Of a stretch of 64,000 nucleotides of DNA, positions 28,343 to 36,742 are shown one piece after another. The DNA is from Acidobacteriaceae bacterium (GTDB lineage Bacteria > Acidobacteriota > Terriglobia > Terriglobales > Acidobacteriaceae), in contig PKXQ01000118.1 of NCBI GenBank assembly GCA_003132405.1, positions 1 through 64,000 of the forward strand. The letters run 5' to 3'. Under the pieces are notes generated by a model. That model saw nothing but the letters and a program-made list of their open reading frames with translations. It had not been told where the DNA came from and did not search any database. The position numbers and the translations under genes are program-made. Numbering within the stretch: position 1 is the stretch's first letter; each line of letters opens with the position of its first letter.

Positions 28343-29796
28343 ACTGGCTTCCCCTGCAGACAGCAGCGCAGTTTTCGGTCGAGCACATTCTTAATGTGCT
28401 TCCGGAAGGTTTGCTGATCGCATTTTTTGCGTGGGGATTGCTGCGCATTCTCCGCGGGCAGAATTCAGGAACACGATTCGCGGTCTGGTTCCTGGCATTA
28501 CTCGCAATTGCGGCGTTGCCTTTGCTCGGCGGCATTAGCAATGGTCATACGATTCTTGGGGCGGGGACGGCGCCGGGAGCATGGGGAAGCATGCATCCCG
28601 CGATCAACCTCCCCGCCCGCTGGGCGCTGTTTGTTTTTCTGATCTGGGCCGCGGGCGTGGGCTTGGCGATGGCGCGCCTAGCGTCGGGACTTTGGCGCCT
28701 GGGAAGGCTGCGCCGGAGCTGCAAGCAGATCGACGCCGCTGACTTCGATCCAACTCTGCGCAAGACTTTAGAGGCGATCAGCGCGGCGGGGGCGACGGTC
28801 GCATCTTCTGAGAGTGTGCGCGTACCGTCTGCGATCGGTTTCTGGAAGCGGACCATCGTTTTGCCAGCGTGGGCGTTGCGCGAGATGGCGGCTGAAGATC
28901 TTAACGTGATCCTGCTGCATGAGTTCGCGCATCTGCGGCGCGGGGATGACTGGACCAATCTTATTCAGAAGGTGGTGCGCGGGCTTTTCTTTTTTCATCC
29001 CGCGGTGTGGTGGATTGAAAACCGGCTCTCGGTGGAACGGGAAATGGCTTGCGACGATGCGGTGCTGGCGGAGACTTCGAATCCGCACGGATATGCCAGT
29101 TGCCTGGTATCGCTGTTGGAGAAAAGCCTGGCGCATCGCCCGGCGAATGGCCAATTATCGATGGTGCAAGCAGCTGTGCATAGGGCTCGTGAAGCTTCGC
29201 TGCGGTTGGCGCGCATTCTCGATACGAAACGGCCCGCGGCCACGCGCGTGTGGAAGCCAGCATTGGGTATGGTTGTGGTTTTCTTCATAGGTTGCCTTGC
29301 GGTGTTGCCGCGCGCGCCGCAGTTCATTGCCATTGACCGAGGTGCGAACGATGTTGGCATACTGGCGAGCATAGTCGGTCAGGGTAACGCCGTCGCAGTT
29401 GGCCAGCGGTCTTCGCCAATGGCGACTGTGATTCCCGCGTCATTTCATACCGACAGAGCGATGTTGGCGACACGGCGGGAGGCGGCAACTCCTAAGCTTG
29501 TTCATGCGCACCTCCGAACGAAGGATGCTGCTGCAAGTCAGCTCTCGGAGCCCCCGGCAATCGCAACGCGGATGAATTTGGATCAACCGACGACGCGCGA
29601 AGGATTAGTCGCGATCAATTTCAATGCAGTTGCAGCTCAGGAAAATGCGCCAGAATTCCGAACACTGGTACTCATTGAAACTTCGCAGTATAGGACTGCC
29701 GATGCGACAGTTTGGAGCGTGCAGGTTTGGCAGGTGACAATGCCTAGCGCGATGGCCGCGCGATTGGCTCGTATGCCGGTAGCCAGCAAGATTTAG
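28339..29796 (+). CDS. M56-family (BlaR1/MecR1-like) metallopeptidase, 485 aa
   Basis: Membrane zinc peptidase that cleaves the BlaI-type repressor. Four predicted N-terminal membrane helices surround the domain; the HExxH-type zinc motif is HEFAH (near residue 194), with the downstream E...D segment REMACDDAVL. A further helix (GMVVVFFIGCLAVLP) follows. After it only about 165 residues remain, and I see no penicillin-binding sensor motif (no SxxK/SxN/KTG), unlike full-length BlaR1, so the signal sensed is unlikely to be a beta-lactam. It overlaps blaI by four bases. Confidence 0.85.
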   Translation: MNWLPLQTAAQFSVEHILNVLPEGLLIAFFAWGLLRILRGQNSGTRFAVWFLALLAIAALPLLGGISNGHTILGAGTAPGAWGSMHPAINLPARWALFVFLIWAAGVGLAMARLASGLWRLGRLRRSCKQIDAADFDPTLRKTLEAISAAGATVASSESVRVPSAIGFWKRTIVLPAWALREMAAEDLNVILLHEFAHLRRGDDWTNLIQKVVRGLFFFHPAVWWIENRLSVEREMACDDAVLAETSNPHGYASCLVSLLEKSLAHRPANGQLSMVQAAVHRAREASLRLARILDTKRPAATRVWKPALGMVVVFFIGCLAVLPRAPQFIAIDRGANDVGILASIVGQGNAVAVGQRSSPMATVIPASFHTDRAMLATRREAATPKLVHAHLRTKDAAASQLSEPPAIATRMNLDQPTTREGLVAINFNAVAAQENAPEFRTLVLIETSQYRTADATVWSVQVWQVTMPSAMAARLARMPVASKI

Positions 29797-29817
29797 TAGC
29801 AAAATTTTTTGCAATCA

Positions 29818-29837
29818 ACAACTAGATAATTAGTTGT
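29818..29837. promoter_or_regulatory. BlaI-type operator candidate upstream of htrA
   Basis: The 20-bp dyad has perfect 7-bp arms ACAACTA/TAGTTGT around a 6-bp spacer. It shares AACTA-N6-TAGTT with the dyad before blaI and lies 59 bases before the HtrA start. Confidence 0.55.
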
Positions 29838-29895
29838 AAATGATTAGAACCATCAATCAGTTACACATTAAGTCAGCTACACAAGGAGAAAAGAA

Positions 29896-31458
29896 ATGAA
29901 GAAGTGGCTAGCAGGTTGTAAAACAACAATGACCCGGCGTCTCTTGGTGGGCGCGTTGGCCGTTGCAGTGGTGGGGACAGTAGCGACGTTGAACTTCACG
30001 AAGTCTGCGACCGCAGCGGCGGCTCCCACTCCGGCAGCGGCGGCGCTTGATGACAACAGTGTGGGAGCCTTGCTTACGCTCGACCAGGCTATGGAAACGC
30101 TCGCGGCGCGAGTTACGCCGGCAGTCGTAAACGTCACAGTCGTATCGAAGGCTCACGAGCAGCAAGGCGGCATGGAAGGTACGCCTGACATGCAGCAATT
30201 CTTTGGACCGGACGGTCCGATCGGCGGCCAGGGCAATCAGTTTGGCCGACACTTTAACTTTCAGCAGCAGCCGCAGAACCGTATTGAGCATGGTCTGGGC
30301 AGCGGCGTGATTATCTCTCCCGACGGATACATCGTCACCAACAATCACGTGATCGATGGAGCGGTTGATATTCGCGTCACTATGAGCAACCGCGAAGTCT
30401 ATCCCGCAAAACTGGTCGGCGCCGATCCGCTGACCGATCTCGCGGTCATCAAGATCAAGGGAAGCAATTTTCCGAGCGTGCCGTGGGGAAATTCTGCCAG
30501 TCTGCATCCGGGGCAGACTGTGCTGGCTTTCGGCAATCCCTATGGGTTTCAGTTCACAGTGACGCGCGGCATTGTCAGCGCGCTGAATCGTCCGAATCCG
30601 GACGTAAGCGATCGCCGCAAGCCGGGTAAATTTATACAGACTGACGCCGCCATCAATCCCGGCAACTCCGGCGGAGCGTTGGTGAATGCGCATGGCGAAC
30701 TCATCGGCATCAACACCTTCCTGATCTCCGGCTCGGGATCATTCTCGGGCATGGGCTTCGCGATTCCGGCGCAGATTGTGGAACCGACGGTGGAGACTCT
30801 GATTCGCGATGGCAAAGTGACACACGCGTTCATTGGAGTTTCGATTTCTGACGTCACTCCCGAAAACGCGAAGTTCTTCCAGATGAACAAAGCTGAAGGA
30901 GCAGTGGTCTCTGACGTTCAACCGGACGCGCCGGGAGCAAAAGCTGGCCTGCGCACCGGAGACGTGATCACCGAACTCGACGGCAAGCCGGTGAATGATG
31001 CCGGCCAATTGCAAATGTTGGTTGGGCAAAAGCGGCCCGGCGACACGATCCATCTGGAGGTAGTGCGTGAGAGCAAGCCGATGAGCGTGGCCGTAACGGT
31101 CGAAGCGCTCGGCGGCGACAAGGGCGCAGAGGTTGCCAGCGGCGAACACAAAGGACGTTGGGGAATGAAGTTGGCTGACCTGACGGCGGACGTCCGGAAT
31201 GAACTGCAATCGCAGGATCCGAAGTTTCAGAATTCGGTTCACGGTGCGGTAGTCGAGGATGTTCTTCCTGGCAGCCCGGCGGACAATGCCGGCTTGCAGC
31301 AGGGCGACGTCATCATGGAAGTGAACCGGCACTCGACGAAATCTGCGTCCGATGTGGTGCAGGCATTGTCGAGCGTCCCGAATGGGCAGGATGCGCTGGT
31401 GCTGGTGTGGTCGAATGGAGGTAGCACGTTCCGCGTGTTGCATCCGACGCAAGGCTAA
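29896..31458 (+). CDS. degQ: HtrA/Do-family serine protease with two PDZ domains, 520 aa
   Basis: Periplasmic quality-control protease. An anchor or signal (LLVGALAVAVVGTVATL) is followed by a trypsin-like domain with the catalytic triad: His in NNHVIDG (about residue 150), Asp in LTDLAVIK (about 179) and Ser in GNSGGAL (about 256). Two PDZ domains follow (AFIGVSISDV...; GAVVEDVLPGSPADNAGLQ). The start has an AGGAG site. An AACTA-N6-TAGTT dyad upstream suggests it is in the BlaI regulon, forming a stress module: repressor, M56 sensor protease, HtrA effector. Confidence 0.92.
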   Translation: MKKWLAGCKTTMTRRLLVGALAVAVVGTVATLNFTKSATAAAAPTPAAAALDDNSVGALLTLDQAMETLAARVTPAVVNVTVVSKAHEQQGGMEGTPDMQQFFGPDGPIGGQGNQFGRHFNFQQQPQNRIEHGLGSGVIISPDGYIVTNNHVIDGAVDIRVTMSNREVYPAKLVGADPLTDLAVIKIKGSNFPSVPWGNSASLHPGQTVLAFGNPYGFQFTVTRGIVSALNRPNPDVSDRRKPGKFIQTDAAINPGNSGGALVNAHGELIGINTFLISGSGSFSGMGFAIPAQIVEPTVETLIRDGKVTHAFIGVSISDVTPENAKFFQMNKAEGAVVSDVQPDAPGAKAGLRTGDVITELDGKPVNDAGQLQMLVGQKRPGDTIHLEVVRESKPMSVAVTVEALGGDKGAEVASGEHKGRWGMKLADLTADVRNELQSQDPKFQNSVHGAVVEDVLPGSPADNAGLQQGDVIMEVNRHSTKSASDVVQALSSVPNGQDALVLVWSNGGSTFRVLHPTQG

Positions 31459-31891
31459 CCGGAAAGCAGGAAGCTCCGTTGTGCGCGCTGCTTCCGACCG
31501 TCCTCCTGGCGGTTGGGGGCAGCGCGTATGTTTCTGTGTGAAGAGCGAGTCGGACCGAATCGGACCATTGCCGGTTAGGGATCGGAACTGGTTGCGCAGG
31601 CTGATGGGTTCGATCAACAATTCGAATTGGACTCGGCATGAAGCGAAATATTAGAGTTCTATTAGACTTCTATTAGACTTGGGTAAGGCTTCGTGCATCT
31701 TAGAAGCAAATTTGACCATCCTGAGGTACACCGTAGTAATCATTTATCCTTCGGCTATCTAAGCACTTTCAGTTTTTTAACCGATAGAATGACTTAACGT
31801 CGGATTCACATATCTTAATGGTAACGCGTCAATTGTCGGTTGCCAGTTCTCGGCGCAACGGCTGTCCTGACAACTGAAATGGAGAAACGAT
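31459..31891. other. 432-bp spacer before the GAF-phosphorylase gene
   Basis: No gene seen. It contains a tandem 11-bp direct repeat (31657-31678) and an AT-rich stretch just before the GAF-phosphorylase gene that could hold its promoter. No clear sigma70 pair or terminator was identified. Confidence 0.4.
31657..31678. repeat. Tandem 11-bp repeat TTCTATTAGAC x2
   Basis: Two exact head-to-tail copies, followed by TTG, in the spacer between htrA and the GAF-phosphorylase gene. Function unknown. Confidence 0.6.
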
Positions 31892-34579
31892 TTGGATCGA
31901 TCGGATGAGCTGGTTCAGGATCAAGACCACGCTGCCTGTTCTCTCGACGCCAGCTATGTGCTGACGGGCGAGGAAATCGGAAACCTGGCGGCGGAACCGG
32001 GAAAGCCGGTCGAGACCCTGATGAACGTCGTCGCTTTGATTGCCCGGCGTTTTGGTACTGATGTTTGCTCGGCCTACCTGTTGGAGCCCGACCGCGCCAA
32101 TCTTGTTCTGGCTGCGACTCTCGGGCTGCGCCCGGAGTGCGTGGGCAAACTGCGCATGGCCGTCAATGAAGGACTCGCTGGCCTAGTCGCAGAGCAGGTT
32201 CGCCCAGTGGCGGTTGAGCAGGCAAGGAATCATCCGAGATTCAAATACTTCATCGAAGCGGGCGAGGACGCTTACAGTTCGTTCCTGGGAGTTCCGCTGA
32301 TTGACCGCGGCGTGCTGCAAGGCGTTCTCGTGGTGCAGACCATAGAAGCGCGGGCGTTCCCGGAAAACCAAATTCGGCAGCTCACCGAAGCTGCGAGCCG
32401 CGTGGCGCACGTGGTCAGCGAAGCTCGTACGCTCGACCGTTTTATCGCGCCCGTGCAGGAGCGGCTCTGGGCCCTGGCCCGCAACATGTGGTGGAGCTGG
32501 GATCATGATGCTTCGAGCTTGTTCCGCGATATCGATCCGCTGCGCTGGCGCCAGCTTAATCACAGTCCCGTCGCGCTGCTGAACGAATATCCTCTGGAAA
32601 AACTCGAAGAGCGCGCCAACGAACTAGCCCTGCACAGCCGCATCAACTACGCCTATCGCCGATTGCGCGAGTATGAGGAAACGGAGCACACCTGGGGTGG
32701 GCGTCGCGCCGGTGTTCTGCGGGCGCGTCCCGTGGCTTATTTTTCGGCCGAGTTTGGAGTGCACGAATCGCTCCCCATCTATTCTGGTGGCCTCGGTGTC
32801 CTGGCGGGCGACCATATCAAAAGCGCCTCCGATCTCGGCATCCCGCTCGTTGGCGTTGGTCTGTTTTATGGGCAAGGATATTTTCGACAGCGCCTCGATC
32901 GCGACGGTTGGCAGCGCGAGGAGTATCTGGAGACCGATGTCAATCAACTGGCCATGGAAACGGCGATTGGAAAGAATGGCCGCCCGGTCGAGGTGCAGGT
33001 CGACACTCGCCACGGTCCGATCTATGCGAAAGTTTGGCGCGCGAAAGTGGGCCGCTGCGATTTGTTTTTGCTCGACTCCGATGTCGAAGGCAACACTCCC
33101 GAAGATCGCGAGATGACCTCGCGTTTATATGGCGGTGATGGCCGGGTGCGCGTCCATCAGGAAGCACTTCTTGGCATCGGCGGTCTGCGCGCTTTGCGAG
33201 CAATTGGCATCACGCCGGGCGTGCTGCACCTGAACGAAGGCCATAGCGGATTCGCCGTTCTGGAAGCGATTCGCCAACGCATGGACGACGAAGGCATCAG
33301 CTTTGATAAGGCCGTGCCTCGGGTTGCCCGGGAAGTTGTGTTCACGACGCATACGCCCGTGCCCGCCGGGCATGATCGGTTCGATGCCGATCTGATCGAA
33401 GAACACCTTGGACCGCTGCGCGAGGCGCTGGGCTTGTCCAAAGAAAGATTTATGGGGCTAGGACGCGAGAATCCTGACAGCGACGAACGTTTTTGCATGA
33501 CCGTACTTGGTCTGCGGCTTTCGCGGCGAGCCAATGCGGTTTCTTCGCTGCATGGCGAAGTCTCGCGCGCCATGTGGACCGGGCTAACTCCCGGCAAAAA
33601 CGAAGACGCAGTTTCTATCGGACACATCACCAACGGCGTGCACGCCCCAACCTGGCTGGCGCCGCAGATGTTTCGCCTCTACGATCGCCACCTCGGGACG
33701 GGATGGCATCTGCACGGCAGCGAATCCAAGACCTGGGATGGCATCGAAAACGTTGACGACGGCGAGCTCTGGGAGACGCATTTCAACCTGAAGTCGCGCA
33801 TGATCGAATTTGTGCGCCGCCGCGCCGTCAAGCAAGCCGCGCGCCGCGATGAACCACGCGCGGTACTGCAGCAACTGGAACGCGCTCTCACTCCTGACGC
33901 GCTGACCATCGGTTTTGCCCGCCGCTTCGCCACCTACAAGCGCGCCAACCTGATTTTGGCCGACATCGAAAAACTCGCCAGCCTGATCAATGATCCGAAA
34001 CGGCCGGTGCAGTTCGTATTTGCCGGGAAGGCGCATCCGCTGGACGAACCGGGCAAGCGCGTCCTGCAACAGATTGCGCAATTGATGCGCGATCCGCATT
34101 TCGCCGAAAAATTTATCTTTGTCGAAGACTATGACATCAACGTAGGCCGCCATTTGACGCAGGGAGTCGATGTCTGGCTCAACAGTCCGCGGCGTCCGCT
34201 CGAAGCATCGGGAACCAGCGGACAGAAAGTCGTTCTCAACGGGGGGTTGAACCTTTCCGTTTTGGATGGCTGGTGGGCGGAAGCTTACGATGGCATGAAC
34301 GGTTTCGCCATCGGCAACGGCAGAACTCACTCCGACATGAACGTTCACGATGCTCGCGATGGCGAAGATCTCATGCGTGTGCTGCGTGAAGAAGTGATTC
34401 CACTCTACTATCAGCGCGATCGCGACGGCCTGCCTCGTGGCTGGATCAAGCGCATGAAGCGCACCATCCGCACCCTAGGCTGGCGCTTCAATGCCGATCG
34501 CATGGTGATGGATTACACGCTGAACTGCTACGTTCCGGCAGCCGGCGGCACCTCCAGCGACGTGCGCCTGCAGATGTAA
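31892..34579 (+). CDS. GAF domain fused to alpha-glucan phosphorylase, 895 aa
   Basis: Residues ~25-175 read as a GAF sensor domain (VALIARRFGTDVCSAYLLE; NEGLAGLVAEQVRPVAVEQA; SFLGVPLIDRGVLQGVLVVQ), resembling that of the PtsP phosphotransferase. From about residue 190 the protein is an alpha-glucan (glycogen/maltodextrin) phosphorylase of the short bacterial type, with NMWWSWDHD, AYFSAEFGVHESLPIYSGGL, HLNEGHSGF and the PLP-binding segment ASGTSGQKVVLNGG (PLP lysine near residue 778). It would release glucose-1-phosphate from storage glucans, possibly under control of a small ligand on the GAF domain. The start is TTG with GGAG upstream; the protein is longer than a typical ~700-aa enzyme by exactly the GAF domain. 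Confidence 0.87.
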   Translation: MDRSDELVQDQDHAACSLDASYVLTGEEIGNLAAEPGKPVETLMNVVALIARRFGTDVCSAYLLEPDRANLVLAATLGLRPECVGKLRMAVNEGLAGLVAEQVRPVAVEQARNHPRFKYFIEAGEDAYSSFLGVPLIDRGVLQGVLVVQTIEARAFPENQIRQLTEAASRVAHVVSEARTLDRFIAPVQERLWALARNMWWSWDHDASSLFRDIDPLRWRQLNHSPVALLNEYPLEKLEERANELALHSRINYAYRRLREYEETEHTWGGRRAGVLRARPVAYFSAEFGVHESLPIYSGGLGVLAGDHIKSASDLGIPLVGVGLFYGQGYFRQRLDRDGWQREEYLETDVNQLAMETAIGKNGRPVEVQVDTRHGPIYAKVWRAKVGRCDLFLLDSDVEGNTPEDREMTSRLYGGDGRVRVHQEALLGIGGLRALRAIGITPGVLHLNEGHSGFAVLEAIRQRMDDEGISFDKAVPRVAREVVFTTHTPVPAGHDRFDADLIEEHLGPLREALGLSKERFMGLGRENPDSDERFCMTVLGLRLSRRANAVSSLHGEVSRAMWTGLTPGKNEDAVSIGHITNGVHAPTWLAPQMFRLYDRHLGTGWHLHGSESKTWDGIENVDDGELWETHFNLKSRMIEFVRRRAVKQAARRDEPRAVLQQLERALTPDALTIGFARRFATYKRANLILADIEKLASLINDPKRPVQFVFAGKAHPLDEPGKRVLQQIAQLMRDPHFAEKFIFVEDYDINVGRHLTQGVDVWLNSPRRPLEASGTSGQKVVLNGGLNLSVLDGWWAEAYDGMNGFAIGNGRTHSDMNVHDARDGEDLMRVLREEVIPLYYQRDRDGLPRGWIKRMKRTIRTLGWRFNADRMVMDYTLNCYVPAAGGTSSDVRLQM

Positions 34580-34617
34580 TGCTCGCCTTAGCGCTGCTCG
34601 TCTACGGCGGCCCATCT

Positions 34618-34725
34618 TTAACCACGAAGGGCTCGTAGGCTCACGAAGGTTATCATTTCTTGATTGTCTCCTTCGTGTGCCTTAGCCTGCCCTGAGCGCA
34701 GTCGAAGGGTGACCTTCGTGGTTAA
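34618..34725. repeat. 108-bp inverted-repeat (MITE-like) element
   Basis: The ends are exact 13-bp inverted repeats TTAACCACGAAGG / CCTTCGTGGTTAA, with further internal complementarity (CTCACGAAGG, CCTTCGTGTG). The internal CCCTGAGCGCAGTCGAAGGG is itself a palindrome-like motif common in interspersed repeats. No ORF. It lies between the GAF-phosphorylase gene and the arg operon. Confidence 0.55.
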
Positions 34726-34762
34726 CAATTTCGGAGAATCCCGCAAACACTCGTCTTTCGAC

Positions 34763-34829
34763 TTGACAGCTTCACCAGACCATTTACTATAGATGAATAA
34801 TTATGCATCATAATGGATAAATATTCCTC
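34763..34829 (+). promoter_or_regulatory. arg operon promoter with tandem ARG boxes
   Basis: A TTGACA -35 (34763-34768) and TACTAT -10 (34785-34790) are 16 bases apart. Just downstream are TGAATAATTATGCA (34794-34807; one mismatch to TGAATwwwwATTCA) and TGGATAAATATTCC (34814-34827; two mismatches). The two 18-bp boxes are separated by 2 bp. This is the layout known for ArgR-controlled operons, and arginine-dependent repression is inferred. Confidence 0.65.
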
Positions 34830-34889
34830 CATGCGGAAATTGAGACTGAAAATAAGGAAAGGAATCGATCCCCGCACGTTTGCGATTTG

Positions 34890-35960
34890 ATGGCAGCTAA
34901 GCTTAAAACCGCGGTTCTCGGTGCAACTGGTTATTCCGGCCTCGAACTGGCGCGCATTCTAAGCCGCCATCCGCGCACCGCCAGTCCGTTGCTTTTGCGG
35001 CGCACAGCGGAGACAGATCCGGAAAGCGCGGAACCAAGAAAGAAATCCGCGACAGCCTCTGCTGCCTCGCCGCCTATTTCCGGCAACGGCCATGCTCACG
35101 TCGAGCCCTTTTCCTGGTCCACGCTTAAGCAGCATGGCGTGGAACTCTTGTTTCTAGCCACGCCGCACGCCGTCTCTCGCGAGCTGGTTCCCGACGCGAT
35201 TTCTCGCGGGCTGTGCGTCGTCGATCTGAGTGGTGCATGGCGACTGAAGCAGGAAGAGCATCGCGCCATCTACCGGTTCAAAGATGCCGACGTGAAGACT
35301 GCGGCCGAGCTGACTGAGCGTGCCGTATACGGTTTGCCCGAACTGAATGCGGGCCAGATCAAGTCATCTACGCTGGTGGCGAATCCCGGTTGTTATGCGA
35401 CTTCGGTCATTCTGGCGCTCGCGCCTTTACTGTTCGCCGGGTTGGTCGATTTGAATCGCGGCATCATCTCGGATTCGAAGTCGGGTGTATCCGGCGCTGG
35501 CAAAGAGCCTACGGCGCGCACACACTTCGTGTCGGTAGCGGATAATTTTTCCGCCTACTCGGTCTTCGGGCACCGTCACACCGGCGAGATTCTTGAGCAA
35601 CTGGCGCTCGACTCGAGTCAGTTCATTTTTACACCGCATCTTTTGCCAATTCCACGCGGGATTCTTTCGACGATTTACGTGTATTTGAAACGCAAGATGA
35701 CAGCCGCCAAAATTCAAAGCTGTCTTCAGGATTTCTACGCAGGGAAGAAGTGGGTGCGTGTTTTCCCGGCATCGACTTTGCCGGAGATTCAATTCTCCGT
35801 CCACACCAATTATTGCGACATCGGCTTCTCTCTCGCGGACGACGGGCGCCGGCTCATTCTGGTTTCCTGTCTCGACAATCTGCTCAAGGGCGCAGCGGGT
35901 CAGGCGGTGCAGAACATGAATCTCATGTATGGATGGGATGAGGCCGAAGGTTTGCAATGA
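34890..35960 (+). CDS. argC: N-acetyl-gamma-glutamyl-phosphate reductase
   Basis: Reduces N-acetylglutamyl-5-phosphate to the semialdehyde, third step of arginine synthesis. Visible are the NADP-binding GATGYSGLELARILSRHP and the catalytic Cys in VANPGCYATS (about residue 168). The start is the ATG at 34890 (the track uses the preceding TTG). The N-terminal region carries a ~30-residue Ser/Ala-rich insert (around RKKSATASAASPPIS). It overlaps argB by four bases (ATGA). First gene of the operon under the tandem ARG boxes. Confidence 0.95.
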   Translation: MAAKLKTAVLGATGYSGLELARILSRHPRTASPLLLRRTAETDPESAEPRKKSATASAASPPISGNGHAHVEPFSWSTLKQHGVELLFLATPHAVSRELVPDAISRGLCVVDLSGAWRLKQEEHRAIYRFKDADVKTAAELTERAVYGLPELNAGQIKSSTLVANPGCYATSVILALAPLLFAGLVDLNRGIISDSKSGVSGAGKEPTARTHFVSVADNFSAYSVFGHRHTGEILEQLALDSSQFIFTPHLLPIPRGILSTIYVYLKRKMTAAKIQSCLQDFYAGKKWVRVFPASTLPEIQFSVHTNYCDIGFSLADDGRRLILVSCLDNLLKGAAGQAVQNMNLMYGWDEAEGLQ

Positions 35961-36742
35961 AGATTGTGGTCAAAATCGGCGGCAAGGCGCTCGAGGATAA
36001 AAGCACGCTGCAGAAATGCGCGAAGGCAGTGGTGTTGCTTTCCCAGGATGGACACCAGGTGGCCGTTGTCCACGGCGGCGGCAGCGCGTTGACGCGGACG
36101 CTCGAGCTGCTCGGGAAGAAAAGTGACTTCGTGCACGGCCTGCGCGTTACCGACGCCGAAACGCGGGACGTCGCGTTGATGGTGCTCGCCGGCATCGTGA
36201 ACAAAAGCCTGGTGGCGGCAATCGCTGCTGCCGGCCAACCGGCAATTGGGCTTTGTGGCGGAGACGGCGGAGTCTTTCGCGCCCGCAAGAAACAGGATGC
36301 TGAATTCGACCTGGGATTTGTCGGCGAAATTTGTTTTTCTGAACCGCGCTGGCTCAAAGCGATCTGGGCAGAAGGCGGTATCCCTGTGCTGTCGTCGCTG
36401 GCGCTCGGCGGCGACGGCCAATACTACAACGTGAATGCCGACCAGATGGCGGCGGCGTGCGCCATTGCCTGCGAGGCCGACGCACTGATTTTTCTTACCG
36501 ACGTTGACGGAGTGAAACAGGCCGACGGCTCGGTGATGGCGCGGCTGGATACCAAACAAGCTGCCGGGCTGATCGACGAGTCCGTGGTGAGCGGGGGGAT
36601 GATGCCAAAGCTTGAAGCGTGCACGCAGGCGCTTAAGTCGGGAGTGGGGCGAGTGCGGATACTGCCAGCGTCGCAAGTTGAAATGCTGCCGTTGTTTTAT
36701 TTCACCAAACTCGATTGCGGCACAGAGGTGTTGAGAGCATGA
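35957..36742 (+). CDS. argB: Acetylglutamate kinase
   Basis: Phosphorylates N-acetylglutamate, the second step of arginine synthesis. Amino-acid-kinase fold motifs are visible: KIGGKAL at the N-terminus, VVHGGGSALT (glycine-rich), and YYNVNADQMAAACAIACEADALIFLTDVDGV. At 261 aa it is of normal length. The ATG overlaps the argC stop, and its own stop overlaps argD's ATG (ATGA), so translation is coupled along the operon. Confidence 0.95.
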   Translation: MKIVVKIGGKALEDKSTLQKCAKAVVLLSQDGHQVAVVHGGGSALTRTLELLGKKSDFVHGLRVTDAETRDVALMVLAGIVNKSLVAAIAAAGQPAIGLCGGDGGVFRARKKQDAEFDLGFVGEICFSEPRWLKAIWAEGGIPVLSSLALGGDGQYYNVNADQMAAACAIACEADALIFLTDVDGVKQADGSVMARLDTKQAAGLIDESVVSGGMMPKLEACTQALKSGVGRVRILPASQVEMLPLFYFTKLDCGTEVLRA

